64,000 nucleotides of DNA from CBDAQR01 sp965199055 (GTDB taxonomy: Bacteria > Pseudomonadota > Gammaproteobacteria > Pseudomonadales > Halieaceae). Both the position numbers and the translations under genes were made by a program. The notes beneath the pieces are model-generated. The model had not been told where the DNA came from, searched no databases, and was given only the letters and a program-made list of their open reading frames with translations. The stretch spans positions 2,108,001-2,172,000 of the forward strand of contig CBDAQR010000003.1 in the NCBI GenBank assembly GCA_965199055.1. The letters are read 5' to 3'. Below, one piece after another: positions 15,673 to 24,754 of this stretch. Every line of letters starts with the position of its first letter. Within the stretch, counting starts at the first letter, position 1.

Positions 15673-16798
15673 AACTGCCTGCGTCAGGCTCCTCTGCCAT
15701 TTCCAACTCCGACACATGCGCCAAGGCGTCACCGCCGTCGGCATCGAGCTTCATCATCAAGCGCAGGTCATTGCGCGAATCGGCATAGGCAAGCGCCTTC
15801 TCACCATCGAGCACGCCCTCCTTGACCAACTTGAACAGGGCCTGGTCAAAAGTCTGCATACCCTGCTCATTGGACTTGGCCATAAGCTCCTTGAGCTTGT
15901 GCACTTCACCCTTACGGATAAGGTCGGACACCAGTGGAGTGTTCAATAACACTTCGATCACAGCCCGGCGCCCTTTGCCGTCGCGCGTGGGCACCAGTTG
16001 CTGCGCCACCATGCCACGCAGATTGAGCGAGAGATCCATCCATACTTGATTGTGGCGTTCCACCGGAAAAAAATGCTGAATGCGGTCCAGGGCCTGGTTG
16101 GCGTTGTTGGCGTGGAGCGTGCAAAGACAGAGGTGGCCCGTCTCGGCGAAGGTGATGGCCTGCTCCATGGTCTCCTGGGTGCGCACCTCCCCGATCATAA
16201 TGACATCAGGTGCCTGGCGCAGCGTGTTCTTGAGTGCCACATCAAAGCTATCAGTATCAATACCCACCTCGCGCTGAGTGACGATGCAGCCCTGATGCTC
16301 ATGAATAAACTCAATCGGGTCTTCAATGCTGATGATATGGCCGGTGCTGTTTTTGTTCCGGTATCCGATCATCGACGCCAGCGAGGTTGATTTACCTGTT
16401 CCAGTGGCACCCACAAATATCACCAGCCCACGCTTGGTCATCGCCAGGTCCCGGATGATCGGCGGCAGCTGCAGCTCTTCCATGGTTGGAATAATGGTTT
16501 CAATACGGCGCAAGACCATGCCGCAGAGATTGCGCTGATAAAACGCGCTGGCACGAAAGCGCCCGATCCCGTCCCGCGCAATAGCGAAGTTACACTCGTG
16601 ATGCTGTTCGAACTCGGCTCTCTGATCGTCGCTCATCACTGCCGTCACGACTTGATAGGTCTGATCGCCGGTCAACACCTGATCGGACACGGGCATGACC
16701 TTGCCGTGTATTTTGAGACTCGGCGCGACCCCGGCGGTAATGAACGCGTCGGAGGCGCCCTTCTCGACCATGAACTGAAGTAGTTTGTCGATATCCAC
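15659..16798 (-). CDS. pilU: Type IV pilus retraction ATPase PilU
   Basis: Hexameric secretion-type ATPase that helps PilT retract type IV pili. The 379-residue protein begins MDIDKLLQFMVEKGASDAF, which separates it from PilT, and carries Walker A GATGTGKS, the Asp box ISIEDPIEF, Walker B VIMIGEVRTQETM and the His box TGHLCLCTLHANN. The start codon is GTG with AAGGAG 8 nt upstream. It follows pilT by 29 nt and its end overlaps ruvX by 14 nt. In Pseudomonas the pyrimidine genes pyrR-pyrB-pyrC separate ruvX from pilU; here they are absent. Confidence 0.96.
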   Translation of the reverse strand: MDIDKLLQFMVEKGASDAFITAGVAPSLKIHGKVMPVSDQVLTGDQTYQVVTAVMSDDQRAEFEQHHECNFAIARDGIGRFRASAFYQRNLCGMVLRRIETIIPTMEELQLPPIIRDLAMTKRGLVIFVGATGTGKSTSLASMIGYRNKNSTGHIISIEDPIEFIHEHQGCIVTQREVGIDTDSFDVALKNTLRQAPDVIMIGEVRTQETMEQAITFAETGHLCLCTLHANNANQALDRIQHFFPVERHNQVWMDLSLNLRGMVAQQLVPTRDGKGRRAVIEVLLNTPLVSDLIRKGEVHKLKELMAKSNEQGMQTFDQALFKLVKEGVLDGEKALAYADSRNDLRLMMKLDADGGDALAHVSELEMAEEPDAGSFMNR

Positions 16799-16827
16799 CT
16801 GTACAACTCCTTAGGTGATACGCGGCG

Positions 16828-17862
16828 CTAGAAGTTCTCCGGCATCTTGGCTTTCTCGCGCGCGGCATCTTTGGTGATGATGCGCTTTTCCACCAGGTCC
16901 TCGAGACATTGATCCAGAGTCTGCATCCCCATGGAACCACCGGTCTGAATCGCAGAGTACATCTGCGCCACCTTGTCCTCGCGAATCAGGTTTCGAATAG
17001 CGGGCGTGCCGCGCATAATCTCGTGGGCCGCCACTCGCCCACCGCCCTGCTTCTTGAGCAGGGTCTGCGAGATCACCGCCTGCAATGACTCCGACAGCAT
17101 GGAGCGCACCATGGCTTTCTCCGCGGCGGGGAATACATCGATGACCCGGTCAATCGTTTTTGCAGCTGACTGTGTATGCAGGGTCCCGAACACCAAGTGC
17201 CCGGTTTCCGCGGCTTCCAGTGCCAACTTGATCGTCTCCAGATCGCGCAGCTCCCCTACCAGAATGATGTCGGGATCTTCCCGCAGCGCCGAGCGCAGCG
17301 CCTCGTTAAAACCTAGCGTGTCGCGATGTACCTCACGCTGGTTTACCAGGCACTTCTTACTCTCGTGCACAAATTCAATGGGATCCTCAACAGTGAGAAT
17401 GTGCTCGTACTTGTTGTCATTAATAAAGTCGATCATCGCCGCCAGCGTCGTAGACTTGCCGGACCCTGTTGGCCCTGTAACCAGCATTAGTCCACGCGGA
17501 ATCAACGAGATGTCCTTGAACACCTGGCCCATTCCCAACTCTTCCATCGACAACACTTTGGAGGGAATGGTCCGAAATACGCCACCGGCACCGCGATTAT
17601 GGTTAAAGGCATTCACCCGGAAACGGGCGACACCGGGCACCTCAAAGGAGAAATCGGTTTCCAGGAATTCCTCGTAATCCTTGCGCTGCTTATCGTTCAT
17701 AATCTCGTAAATGAGATCGTGCACCTGCTTGTGGTCCATGGGCGGCAGGTTGATACGGCGCACGTCACCATCGACCCGGATCATGGGTGGGAGGCCGGCG
17801 GAGAGGTGCAAGTCTGACGCTCCCTGTTTCGCGCTGAAAGCAAGCAGTTCCGTAATATCCAT
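16828..17862 (-). CDS. pilT: Type IV pilus twitching motility ATPase PilT
   Basis: Motor that depolymerises pili to power twitching. The 344-residue protein has the PilT opening MDITELLAFSAKQGASDLHLSAGLPP, Walker A GPTGSGKSTT, the Asp box LTVEDPIEFVH, Walker B DIILVGELRDLET with the AIRNLIRE motif needed for retraction, and the His box. The ATG at 17862 is preceded by GAGGGGCG; the track-style upstream start would add six unconserved residues. It heads the pilT-pilU operon, divergent from yggS. Confidence 0.97.
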   Translation of the reverse strand: MDITELLAFSAKQGASDLHLSAGLPPMIRVDGDVRRINLPPMDHKQVHDLIYEIMNDKQRKDYEEFLETDFSFEVPGVARFRVNAFNHNRGAGGVFRTIPSKVLSMEELGMGQVFKDISLIPRGLMLVTGPTGSGKSTTLAAMIDFINDNKYEHILTVEDPIEFVHESKKCLVNQREVHRDTLGFNEALRSALREDPDIILVGELRDLETIKLALEAAETGHLVFGTLHTQSAAKTIDRVIDVFPAAEKAMVRSMLSESLQAVISQTLLKKQGGGRVAAHEIMRGTPAIRNLIREDKVAQMYSAIQTGGSMGMQTLDQCLEDLVEKRIITKDAAREKAKMPENF

Positions 17863-17924
17863 AACGCCCCTCGATTCCACGTTGAGCCACTGCTGAGCGC
17901 TCGCGACTCGTAGTTGATGACCTT

Positions 17925-17930
17925 TATAAT
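17925..17930 (+). promoter_or_regulatory. Possible -10 box for the yggS-proC operon
   Basis: A perfect TATAAT 40 nt before the yggS ATG, in the divergent gap with pilT. The matching -35 is poor, so this is a weak call. The overlapping ATTATAAA on the other strand could serve pilT. Confidence 0.45.
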
Positions 17931-17970
17931 GTCCTTCTTATTTCTCGCCAGGACCGGACCCAGAGAGCCC

Positions 17971-18663
17971 ATGACCGACGCAGCTATAGCACAGAATATA
18001 GCAAAGCTGACCGATAGAATACGAATCGCGGCGCAAAAAAGTGACCGCGATCCCGCATCGGTGAAACTACTGGCGGTCAGTAAGACACAGCCCGCGGATG
18101 CCATAAGGGCTGCCAGTCAGGCGGGTATTCGCGCCGTGGGTGAGAACTACCTGAGCGAAGCACTCGAGAAACAGCAACAACTGCCCGACCTCAAATTGGA
18201 GTGGCATTTCATTGGCCCCATACAGTCCAATAAAACCCGGCCCATTGCTGAGAGCTTCGACTGGGTGCACAGCGTCGATCGACTCAAAATCGCCCGCAGA
18301 CTCAGCGAGCAGCGACCAAAGGACAGGGGCCCTTTGCAGATATGCCTGCAGGTCAATATCAGTGGCGAGGAGAGTAAATCTGGCGCCAGTATCGCCGAGC
18401 TGGCTGAGCTGGCCGTCGCGGTACAGGCATTGCCAGGATTGCAACTGCGAGGCCTGATGGCGATACCGGCTGCCAGCGATAGTGAAACCGAACAGCGCGC
18501 CGCCTTCGCTGCGCTGCGGCATTGCCTTGAGCAACTCCAACCCGCCTGCGGTGAACTGGACACCCTCTCCATGGGAATGTCCGCCGACCTGGAGGCCGCG
18601 ATTGTGGAGGGCAGCTCTATTGTGCGCGTGGGAACCGGCATTTTCGGGCCGCGCGCCAGGTGA
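17971..18663 (+). CDS. YggS-family pyridoxal phosphate homeostasis protein
   Basis: A 230-residue fold-type III PLP-binding protein (PLPBP family) that helps keep free pyridoxal phosphate in balance; it has no known catalytic activity. Recognised by VKLLAVSKTQPADAIR with the PLP-binding lysine, GENYLSEALEKQ, WHFIGPIQSNKTR, LQVNISGEESKSG and LSMGMSADLEAAI. The ATG at 17971 gives the standard length; the upstream in-frame ATG lies before a poorly conserved hydrophobic stretch overlapping the promoter. It precedes proC, as in most Gammaproteobacteria. Confidence 0.94.
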   Translation: MTDAAIAQNIAKLTDRIRIAAQKSDRDPASVKLLAVSKTQPADAIRAASQAGIRAVGENYLSEALEKQQQLPDLKLEWHFIGPIQSNKTRPIAESFDWVHSVDRLKIARRLSEQRPKDRGPLQICLQVNISGEESKSGASIAELAELAVAVQALPGLQLRGLMAIPAASDSETEQRAAFAALRHCLEQLQPACGELDTLSMGMSADLEAAIVEGSSIVRVGTGIFGPRAR

Positions 18664-18722
18664 TCATGTCCGCTAGCGGCGTGTATACTCAGCTGCCATA
18701 ACGACCTGCAGGAAATACGTAC

Positions 18723-19544
18723 GTGGAACAACAGACAATCGCCTTCATCGGCGCGGGCAACATGGCCACCAGTATCATCGGTGGCCTGATTGATCAGGGC
18801 TGGGACCCTGCCAGTATCCGCGCCAGTGATCCGTTTGAGGAGAGCCTCAAGCGACTCAGTGATCAGTTCCCGGTTCATACCTGCGCGGACAACAGCTCGG
18901 CGGTGGCTGACGCCGACATCGTTGTGCTGGCAGTTAAGCCGCAGGTGATGGCGGATGTCACCACGGACATTAGAGAAGCGGTAGAGGTCGCGGGGTCTGT
19001 GGTTGTATCCATTGCTGCGGGTATCACCATCGAAAGTCTCGAAGCCGGTCTCGGCGAGAAAACCGCCATCGTTCGCTGTATGCCCAACACCCCCGCGCTG
19101 CTGCGTGCCGGTGCGACGGCTTTCTACGCCAACAGCCAAACCAGCGCGACACAGTGTCGGTTGGTCGAATCCATTCTGAGTGCGGTTGGCAGCGTCTGCG
19201 CCGTTGACGAAGAAAAACAACTGGACGCGGTCACGGCACTGTCTGGCAGCGGCCCCGCCTACTTCTTTCTGTTTCTCGAGGCGATGGTCGAAGCCGGACA
19301 GTCTCTGGGTCTTGACCCAGAAACCAGCCGTTCCCTCGCTATTCAAACGGGCGTGGGCGCAACGCGCATGGCAGCCGAAGGCGATGTGGACCTGGTAGAG
19401 CTGCGACGCCGCGTCACCAGCCCGGGAGGCACCACCCAGGCAGCCATTGAAAATTTTGAGGATGCGGGTTTGCGAACCCTGGTAGCGCAGGCGATGCAGG
19501 CCGCGGCGGATCGCGCCGACGAAATGGCCAGGGAGATGGGCTGA
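18723..19544 (+). CDS. proC: Pyrroline-5-carboxylate reductase
   Basis: Last enzyme of proline synthesis, reducing pyrroline-5-carboxylate with NAD(P)H. The 273-residue protein has the Rossmann start IAFIGAGNMATSIIGG, VVLAVKPQVM, CMPNTPALLRAG and the signature SGSGPAYFFLFLEAM with LRRRVTSPGGTT. The start codon is GTG with AGGAAA upstream. It is the second gene of the yggS-proC-yggT run and lies 4 nt before yggT. Confidence 0.97.
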   Translation: MEQQTIAFIGAGNMATSIIGGLIDQGWDPASIRASDPFEESLKRLSDQFPVHTCADNSSAVADADIVVLAVKPQVMADVTTDIREAVEVAGSVVVSIAAGITIESLEAGLGEKTAIVRCMPNTPALLRAGATAFYANSQTSATQCRLVESILSAVGSVCAVDEEKQLDAVTALSGSGPAYFFLFLEAMVEAGQSLGLDPETSRSLAIQTGVGATRMAAEGDVDLVELRRRVTSPGGTTQAAIENFEDAGLRTLVAQAMQAAADRADEMAREMG

Positions 19545-19548
19545 ATCC

Positions 19549-20136
19549 ATGAACGCTGCAGAAAAATCATTAGAGCTCGTCGTTAATGTGGTGTTCAATC
19601 TCGCCGTACTCGCACTATTCCTGCGCTTTCTGCTGCAGTGGGTTAAGGCGGATTTCTACAACCCCATAAGCCAGACCGTGGTCAAGGTAACCACTCCTCT
19701 GCTGCGACCCTTACGCAGTATTATCCCTGGCTACGGCGGTCTCGATATCGCCGCCATCGTTTTGCTGCTGCTGGTCGAAATGCTGGGCATTATCGTACTG
19801 GGCCTGATCTACGGCATCGGCTTCGTGCACCCCCTGCAACTGCTGCTGTGGGCCCCGCTGGGATTGATCAATTTTTTCCTCAGTTTCTATTTCTTCGCAA
19901 TCCTGGCGATGATCATCCTCAGCTGGGTGGCGCCAGGTAGCAACAACCCGGCCGTTTACCTGCTGTATCAGCTGACCGAGCCGGTGATGGCGCCGTTCCG
20001 CAAGTTACTCCCCTCGATGGGCGGCCTGGATTTGTCACCGATATTGGTGTTCATCACCATTCAGGTTGCACAGTTTTTTATCACCGATGCGGCGCGCGGG
20101 GTTGGGCTTATCCCCAATCTGGTCATCGGGTTCTGA
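19549..20136 (+). CDS. yggT: YggT family membrane protein
   Basis: A 195-residue inner-membrane protein with two YGGT repeats. Each repeat has a hydrophobic helix, then a conserved stretch: FLRFLLQWVKADFYNPISQ with PLLRPLRSIIPGYGGLD in the first, and IILSWVAPGSNNP with PVMAPFRKLLPSMGGLD in the second. Four hydrophobic segments are visible. The biochemical role is not known; some members affect osmotic tolerance or cell division in other bacteria. Four bases separate it from proC. Confidence 0.92.
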   Translation: MNAAEKSLELVVNVVFNLAVLALFLRFLLQWVKADFYNPISQTVVKVTTPLLRPLRSIIPGYGGLDIAAIVLLLLVEMLGIIVLGLIYGIGFVHPLQLLLWAPLGLINFFLSFYFFAILAMIILSWVAPGSNNPAVYLLYQLTEPVMAPFRKLLPSMGGLDLSPILVFITIQVAQFFITDAARGVGLIPNLVIGF

Positions 20137-20140
20137 GCGC

Positions 20141-21286
20141 ATGAGTCTCGCTGACGCCAACAGTGTCGGTATTGTTGAACCCTCGACCGCAGAGTTTGCC
20201 GAGGGTTTGATGCTCGCTTGCGGACGTAGGCTGGAGCAGTTCGAGCTCGTCTACGAGACCTACGGCGAGTTAAATGCGCAGCGCAGCAATGCTGTGCTGA
20301 TTTGCCACGCGCTGAGCGGCCATCACCACGCGGCGGGTTATCACAGCGATGAGGACAAAAAACCAGGCTGGTGGGAGCACTGCATCGGCCCGGGTAAGCC
20401 GATCGACACCAATGATTTCTTCGTTGTGAGTCTGAACAATCTCGGCGGTTGCCACGGCTCCACCGGACCCGCCTCTATTAATCCCGCGACGGGCGAACCC
20501 TGGGGTCCAGAGTTTCCTCCGCTACGCGCCAGGGATTGGGTGAACAGCCAGGCAATGTTGGCGGACCGGCTCGGCATAGACTGCTGGGCAGCGATTATCG
20601 GCGGCAGTCTCGGCGGCATGCAGGCCATGCGCTGGGCGTTGAAATATCCCGAGCGGGTTAAGCACTGTGTCGTCATCGCCGCTGCCATGAAACTCAGCGC
20701 GCAGAATATTGCTTTCAATGAGATCGCGCGGCAGGCGATTCTTTCAGATCCCGATTTTCACAGCGGTAACTACCTGGCGCGAAATGCGATTCCGCGGCAG
20801 GGTTTGTCTATTGCGCGCATGGTTGGCCACATTACTTATCTTTCCGACGATGCTATGGCGGAAAAATTTGGCCGTGACCTGCGTTCAGGCACGCTGGCGC
20901 AGGGAACCGATGAGAGCGTGGAGTTCCAGGTGGAAAGCTATCTGCGCCATCAGGGCACGGCTTTTTCCGAATCTTTCGATGCCAATACCTATCTGTTGAT
21001 GACCAAAGCCCTGGATTATTTTGATCTGGCACGTGAATACGATGACGATCCGATCAAGGCGTTCAGTCTGGCGTCTGCCTCCTTTATGGTGATGTCTTTC
21101 ACCAGTGACTGGCGCTTCTCTCCCAGCCGATCGCGAGAAATCGTCGACGCTCTTATCGCGGCAGGCAAACCGGTCTCCTATGCCGAAATAGAAGCCGACC
21201 AGGGCCACGATGCATTTTTGCTCCCGATACCGCGCTACCTCGATGCGTTTACCGCCTATATGAATCGAGTGCGGGGAGACTGTTGA
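20141..21286 (+). CDS. metX: Homoserine O-acyltransferase (MetX)
   Basis: Alpha/beta-hydrolase enzyme that activates homoserine for methionine synthesis by acylation. The 381-residue protein shows HALSGHHHAAGY, NNLGGCHGSTGPASINP, the nucleophile elbow GGSLGGMQAM and the C-terminal D and H (DQGHDAFLLP). Whether it uses acetyl- or succinyl-CoA cannot be read off reliably; the neighbouring metW and the Pseudomonas homologue favour succinyl. The ATG at 20141 follows the yggT stop by 4 nt. Its stop overlaps the metW start in TGATG. Confidence 0.95.
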   Translation: MSLADANSVGIVEPSTAEFAEGLMLACGRRLEQFELVYETYGELNAQRSNAVLICHALSGHHHAAGYHSDEDKKPGWWEHCIGPGKPIDTNDFFVVSLNNLGGCHGSTGPASINPATGEPWGPEFPPLRARDWVNSQAMLADRLGIDCWAAIIGGSLGGMQAMRWALKYPERVKHCVVIAAAMKLSAQNIAFNEIARQAILSDPDFHSGNYLARNAIPRQGLSIARMVGHITYLSDDAMAEKFGRDLRSGTLAQGTDESVEFQVESYLRHQGTAFSESFDANTYLLMTKALDYFDLAREYDDDPIKAFSLASASFMVMSFTSDWRFSPSRSREIVDALIAAGKPVSYAEIEADQGHDAFLLPIPRYLDAFTAYMNRVRGDC

Positions 21287-21876
21287 TGCGCCAGGACCTC
21301 ACCCATATTGAGCAATGGATTGAGCCCGGTTCGAGGGTGCTGGACCTGGGTTGTGGCGATGGTCAATTTCTGCGTCGCTTACAACGCGAGCGTCGCATCG
21401 AGGGCCTCGGGCTCGAAATCGACGCTGCCAACATCACGCATTGTCTGGCAGCGGGTCTGAACGTTGTTGAACAGAACATGGATGAAGGTCTGGACAACTT
21501 TCCAGACAAGAGCTTCGACACGGTCGTGATGGCCCACGCCTTACAAGCGGTGCGTTACCCGCACCTGGTACTGGATGAAATGCTGCGTATCGGCCGCGAG
21601 TGCGTGGTCACTTTTCCCAATTTCGGCCACTGGCGCTGCCGCTTGCACCTGGGCACGCGCGGCAAGATGCCGGTGTCCAAATTCATGCCTTATACCTGGT
21701 ATGACACGCCCAATATCCACTTTTGCACGGTAGATGACTTTGAAACCCTGTGCACCGATCAAGGCATTCACATACTGCACCGTGACATGGTGGGTTCTGA
21801 GCGCAGCGGACACAGACTGGCGCGCGCCTGGCCAAACCTGTTCGCAAATACTGCGATTTACCACATCAGCCGATGA
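21286..21876 (+). CDS. metW: Methionine biosynthesis protein MetW
   Basis: A 196-residue class I methyltransferase-fold protein (VLDLGCGDGQFLRRL near the N terminus) that always accompanies MetX in many Proteobacteria and is needed for its activity or stability there. Further family matches are VVMAHALQAVRYPHLVLDEM and VTFPNFGHWRCRLHLGTRGKMPVSKF in two blocks. The ATG overlaps the metX stop, with GGGGAGA upstream. Its own stop overlaps the next start as ATGA. No methyltransfer substrate is known. Confidence 0.94.
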   Translation: MRQDLTHIEQWIEPGSRVLDLGCGDGQFLRRLQRERRIEGLGLEIDAANITHCLAAGLNVVEQNMDEGLDNFPDKSFDTVVMAHALQAVRYPHLVLDEMLRIGRECVVTFPNFGHWRCRLHLGTRGKMPVSKFMPYTWYDTPNIHFCTVDDFETLCTDQGIHILHRDMVGSERSGHRLARAWPNLFANTAIYHISR

Positions 21877-22301
21877 AACAGCTACCCGCCCTACTTCTGT
21901 TGCTGCTAATACCGGTCACCACGCTCGCCGGCAGTGAGCAACAGGGTCGTTTCAAACTCCTCTACAGCGTAGTGAACAGTACCTTCGTCGAGCCGGACAC
22001 AGCGGCGATCTATCAAATGGTGCGCGCCAAGGACCGGGCGTTTCTCAATCTTGCGGTGCGCGAGACGCTGGACGATGGCAGCGACCGGGCAGTCACGGCC
22101 CGCTTCCAGGGCCGTAGCTGGGACCTGTTCCAGAATCAGTTTCTTGAGTTTCGAGAAGTGCGGGAGGGCGACGCCATATACTATATCGCCGAGTTTACTT
22201 TCCGCGACGGCGAGACCCGTTTCTTCGATCTGGACTGGGCGGCCAAAGGGATGAAGTACTCCTCCAACCTGCGCTTTCACCAAAAAGTCTATGAAGAGTG
22301 A
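21873..22301 (+). CDS. DUF4426 family exported protein
   Basis: A 142-residue protein with a cleavable signal peptide (LLLLLLIPVTTLAGS) and one small domain, recognised as DUF4426 from YSVVNSTFVEPDTAAIY and the FRDGETRFFDLDW region. Function is unknown. It is commonly found beside metW in Gammaproteobacteria, and here starts in the ATGA overlap with metW and overlaps rdgB by 11 nt. Confidence 0.87.
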   Translation: MKQLPALLLLLLIPVTTLAGSEQQGRFKLLYSVVNSTFVEPDTAAIYQMVRAKDRAFLNLAVRETLDDGSDRAVTARFQGRSWDLFQNQFLEFREVREGDAIYYIAEFTFRDGETRFFDLDWAAKGMKYSSNLRFHQKVYEE

Positions 22302-22905
22302 AGCTCCCGACAGGGTGGTGCTGGCCAGCGGCAACGCGGGCAAACTGAGGGAATTTGACGAGTTATTGAGCCAATGGCGCTGCAAGGTCCTACCCCAGTC
22401 GAACTTTGACGTGCCGGAGGTGGATGAAACCGGCGACAATTTTGTCGCCAATGCGCTGCTGAAAGCTCACGCCGCTGCCCACCACAGCGGCCTGCCCGCC
22501 ATTGCAGATGATTCCGGGCTCTGCGTGGACGCGCTAGGGGGTGCGCCAGGCATCTATTCGGCCCGCTACGCTGGTCCCGGGGCCAGCGACGCCGACAACA
22601 ACAGCAAGCTGTTACAGGAGCTGGCATCGCTGGGTGAGGTTGATCGTAGTGCACGATTCCACTGCGCTCTGGTGTATCTGCGCCACTGGCAGGATCCCAA
22701 CCCGGTGATATGCGAGGCGACCTGGGAAGGCTCCATACTCGATGCACCAAGGGGAGATGGCGGCTTCGGTTACGATCCCTTGTTTCTGGTGCAAGGCGAA
22801 AACCAAAGCTCTGCGCAGCTCGATCGGGCCCACAAGAATCGTATCAGCCACCGCGGGCAGGCTCTGGGCATGTTACTGGATAGACTCGCCCTCGAGTGGC
22901 AATGA
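22291..22905 (+). CDS. rdgB: XTP/dITP diphosphatase (RdgB/HAM1)
   Basis: Housecleaning pyrophosphatase that removes non-canonical purine triphosphates such as dITP and XTP. The 204-residue protein has VVLASGNAGKLREF, the metal-binding IADDSGLCVDALGGAPGIYSARYAG in two parts, GDGGFGYDPLFLV and SHRGQALGML. The ATG lies inside the end of the DUF4426 gene, and its stop overlaps the hemW start, so the whole run from metX on is translationally coupled. Confidence 0.97.
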   Translation: MKSEAPDRVVLASGNAGKLREFDELLSQWRCKVLPQSNFDVPEVDETGDNFVANALLKAHAAAHHSGLPAIADDSGLCVDALGGAPGIYSARYAGPGASDADNNSKLLQELASLGEVDRSARFHCALVYLRHWQDPNPVICEATWEGSILDAPRGDGGFGYDPLFLVQGENQSSAQLDRAHKNRISHRGQALGMLLDRLALEWQ

Positions 22906-24050
22906 GTCCGCTGGACCTGCCACCGCTAAGTCTCTACGTTCACATCCCCTGGTGCCAGCGCAAGTGCCCTTATTGCGACTTCAATTCCCATGAGCCGCGC
23001 CAGGGAATTCCTGAAACCGAATACGTAGCGGCTCTCCTCAATGATCTCGAGCAGGAGCTGCACTACGCACAGGACCGCGAGCTGCATTCAATCTTTATCG
23101 GCGGTGGCACGCCCAGCCTGTTTTCCGTACAGGCCATCACGCACTTACTCAATGGCATCCGCGAACGTATCGCTCTCGCCAATGGCGTGGAGATCACACT
23201 GGAGGCAAACCCCGGCAGCGCCGAAGCGGGCAAGTTTTCAGGTTTTGTCGCGGCCGGCGTCAATCGGATCTCTCTGGGCATCCAGAGCCTGGATGATGAC
23301 CTGCTGCTAAAACTCGGCCGCGTACACAGCCGCGACGAAGCGCTGTCAGCGATCAACATGCTGAGAGCCCTGCCCCTGCACAGCTTCAACCTGGACCTCA
23401 TGCACGGTCTCCCCGGTCAGGATCTGAGCCGAGCGCGAGAGGATCTGATTGAGGCGCTTGATCAACAGCCACCCCACCTGTCCTGGTACCAACTCACTAT
23501 CGAGCCCAATACGGCGTTTTATTCGCATCCGCCGCAGCTTCCCGACGAACTGATTCTCGGGGATATTCAAGACAGCGGCGAAACACTGCTGGACAGCGCC
23601 GGCCTCCATCAATACGAGGTGTCGGCTTACGCACGCCCTGGACATGCATGCCGGCACAATCTCAACTACTGGGAGTTTGGCGACTACCTGGGTATCGGCG
23701 CCGGCGCCCATGGCAAGATCACCCTCGCGGGGGAGAGTGCCGTACTACGCACCCAGAAGACTCGGCAGCCGGATGACTACCTGGCCAGGACCGCGGACCA
23801 ACAGGGACTCACAACACGGAAAGTGCCCGAATCTGAGCTTGCCGGGGAATTCATGATGAACGCCCTTCGACTCCACACAGGCTTTAGCACTGAACTATTC
23901 AGCGCACGCACGGGCCTGTCGATCCAAAGCATAGAAAAACAACGGCATGCGCTCATCAGCAAAGGTCTGTTGGAGTGTGAGGCCGGGAGGATCAGAGCGA
24001 CCCCACTGGGGCGACGCTATCTCGATAGCGTAATCGCCGAGTTTCTCTAG
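22902..24050 (+). CDS. hemW: Radical SAM heme chaperone HemW
   Basis: A 382-residue radical SAM protein with the iron-sulfur motif in WCQRKCPYCDFNSH (CxxxCxxC), FIGGGTPSLFS, EANPGS and GIQSLDDDLL. It resembles oxygen-independent coproporphyrinogen oxidase HemN but lacks the extra cysteine of the HemN CxxxCxxCxC motif (YCDF here), fitting HemW, which delivers heme to respiratory enzymes. The ATG at 22902 overlaps the rdgB stop in ATGA. The end meets trmB tail-to-tail in CTAG. Confidence 0.95.
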   Translation: MSPLDLPPLSLYVHIPWCQRKCPYCDFNSHEPRQGIPETEYVAALLNDLEQELHYAQDRELHSIFIGGGTPSLFSVQAITHLLNGIRERIALANGVEITLEANPGSAEAGKFSGFVAAGVNRISLGIQSLDDDLLLKLGRVHSRDEALSAINMLRALPLHSFNLDLMHGLPGQDLSRAREDLIEALDQQPPHLSWYQLTIEPNTAFYSHPPQLPDELILGDIQDSGETLLDSAGLHQYEVSAYARPGHACRHNLNYWEFGDYLGIGAGAHGKITLAGESAVLRTQKTRQPDDYLARTADQQGLTTRKVPESELAGEFMMNALRLHTGFSTELFSARTGLSIQSIEKQRHALISKGLLECEAGRIRATPLGRRYLDSVIAEFL

Positions 24051-24745
24051 GCGTCGGCGCGTCGCTTGAAGTACAAATCCCAGACGCCATGGCCCAGGCG
24101 CTGGCCGCGTTGCTCAAACTTGGTCAAGGGACGGGAGTGGGGGCGTTCACAGTAGCCGGTGTCGGGAGCGGTGTTTTCCAGTTCCGGCGCCGCAGAGAGC
24201 ACTTCCAGCATTTGCTCGGCGTAGTTCTCCCAATCAGTCGCCAGGTGCAGGAACCCTCCCGGTTTAATTCTGCTTGCTAACAGCGTCACGAAATCAGGCT
24301 GGATGAGACGGCGTTTATGGTGTCGCTTCTTATGCCACGGGTCGGGAAAGAACACCTGTATGCCATCGAGGCCACCCGCATCGATACACTCCCGGAGCAC
24401 TTCAACCGCATCGTCACAATAGACGCGGATGTTGTCGATGTCCTCCCGTTGCATGGTGTGCAGCAGCCGACCGACACCCGGGCGGTGCACTTCGATTCCG
24501 ATGAAATTAGTATCCGTCGCTGCCTTCGCCATATCGGCAAGGGATCGACCCATGCCGAAGCCTATCTCCAGCACCGTTGGTGCTTGCCGGCCGAAGACTG
24601 CTTGCAGGTCTATCAGGCCGCGCTGCAGCTCGAGGCCGTAACGGAGCCAGCCCTCTTCCAGGGCGCGCTTCTGGCCATCGGTCATGCGTCCTGGCCGCAG
24701 CACAAAACTCCGGATAGGCCGATGTTTTTCGTTCGAGTTTGCCAT
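24047..24745 (-). CDS. trmB: tRNA (guanine46-N7)-methyltransferase
   Basis: SAM-dependent enzyme that makes m7G46 in the variable loop of tRNAs. The 232-residue protein has RSFVLRPGRMT, motif I VLEIGFGMGRSL and the family signature VFFPDPWHKKRHHKRRL. It is the last gene of the rpoH-DUF423-trmB unit, 9 nt after DUF423, and meets hemW tail-to-tail. Confidence 0.96.
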   Translation of the reverse strand: MANSNEKHRPIRSFVLRPGRMTDGQKRALEEGWLRYGLELQRGLIDLQAVFGRQAPTVLEIGFGMGRSLADMAKAATDTNFIGIEVHRPGVGRLLHTMQREDIDNIRVYCDDAVEVLRECIDAGGLDGIQVFFPDPWHKKRHHKRRLIQPDFVTLLASRIKPGGFLHLATDWENYAEQMLEVLSAAPELENTAPDTGYCERPHSRPLTKFEQRGQRLGHGVWDLYFKRRADA

Positions 24746-24754
24746 GTCCGCTTG

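Noticed and set aside
18147..19598. A 483-codon open frame antisense to yggS and proC
   Set aside because: It mirrors two well-supported genes, resembles no family and is the type of shadow frame common in GC-rich coding DNA.
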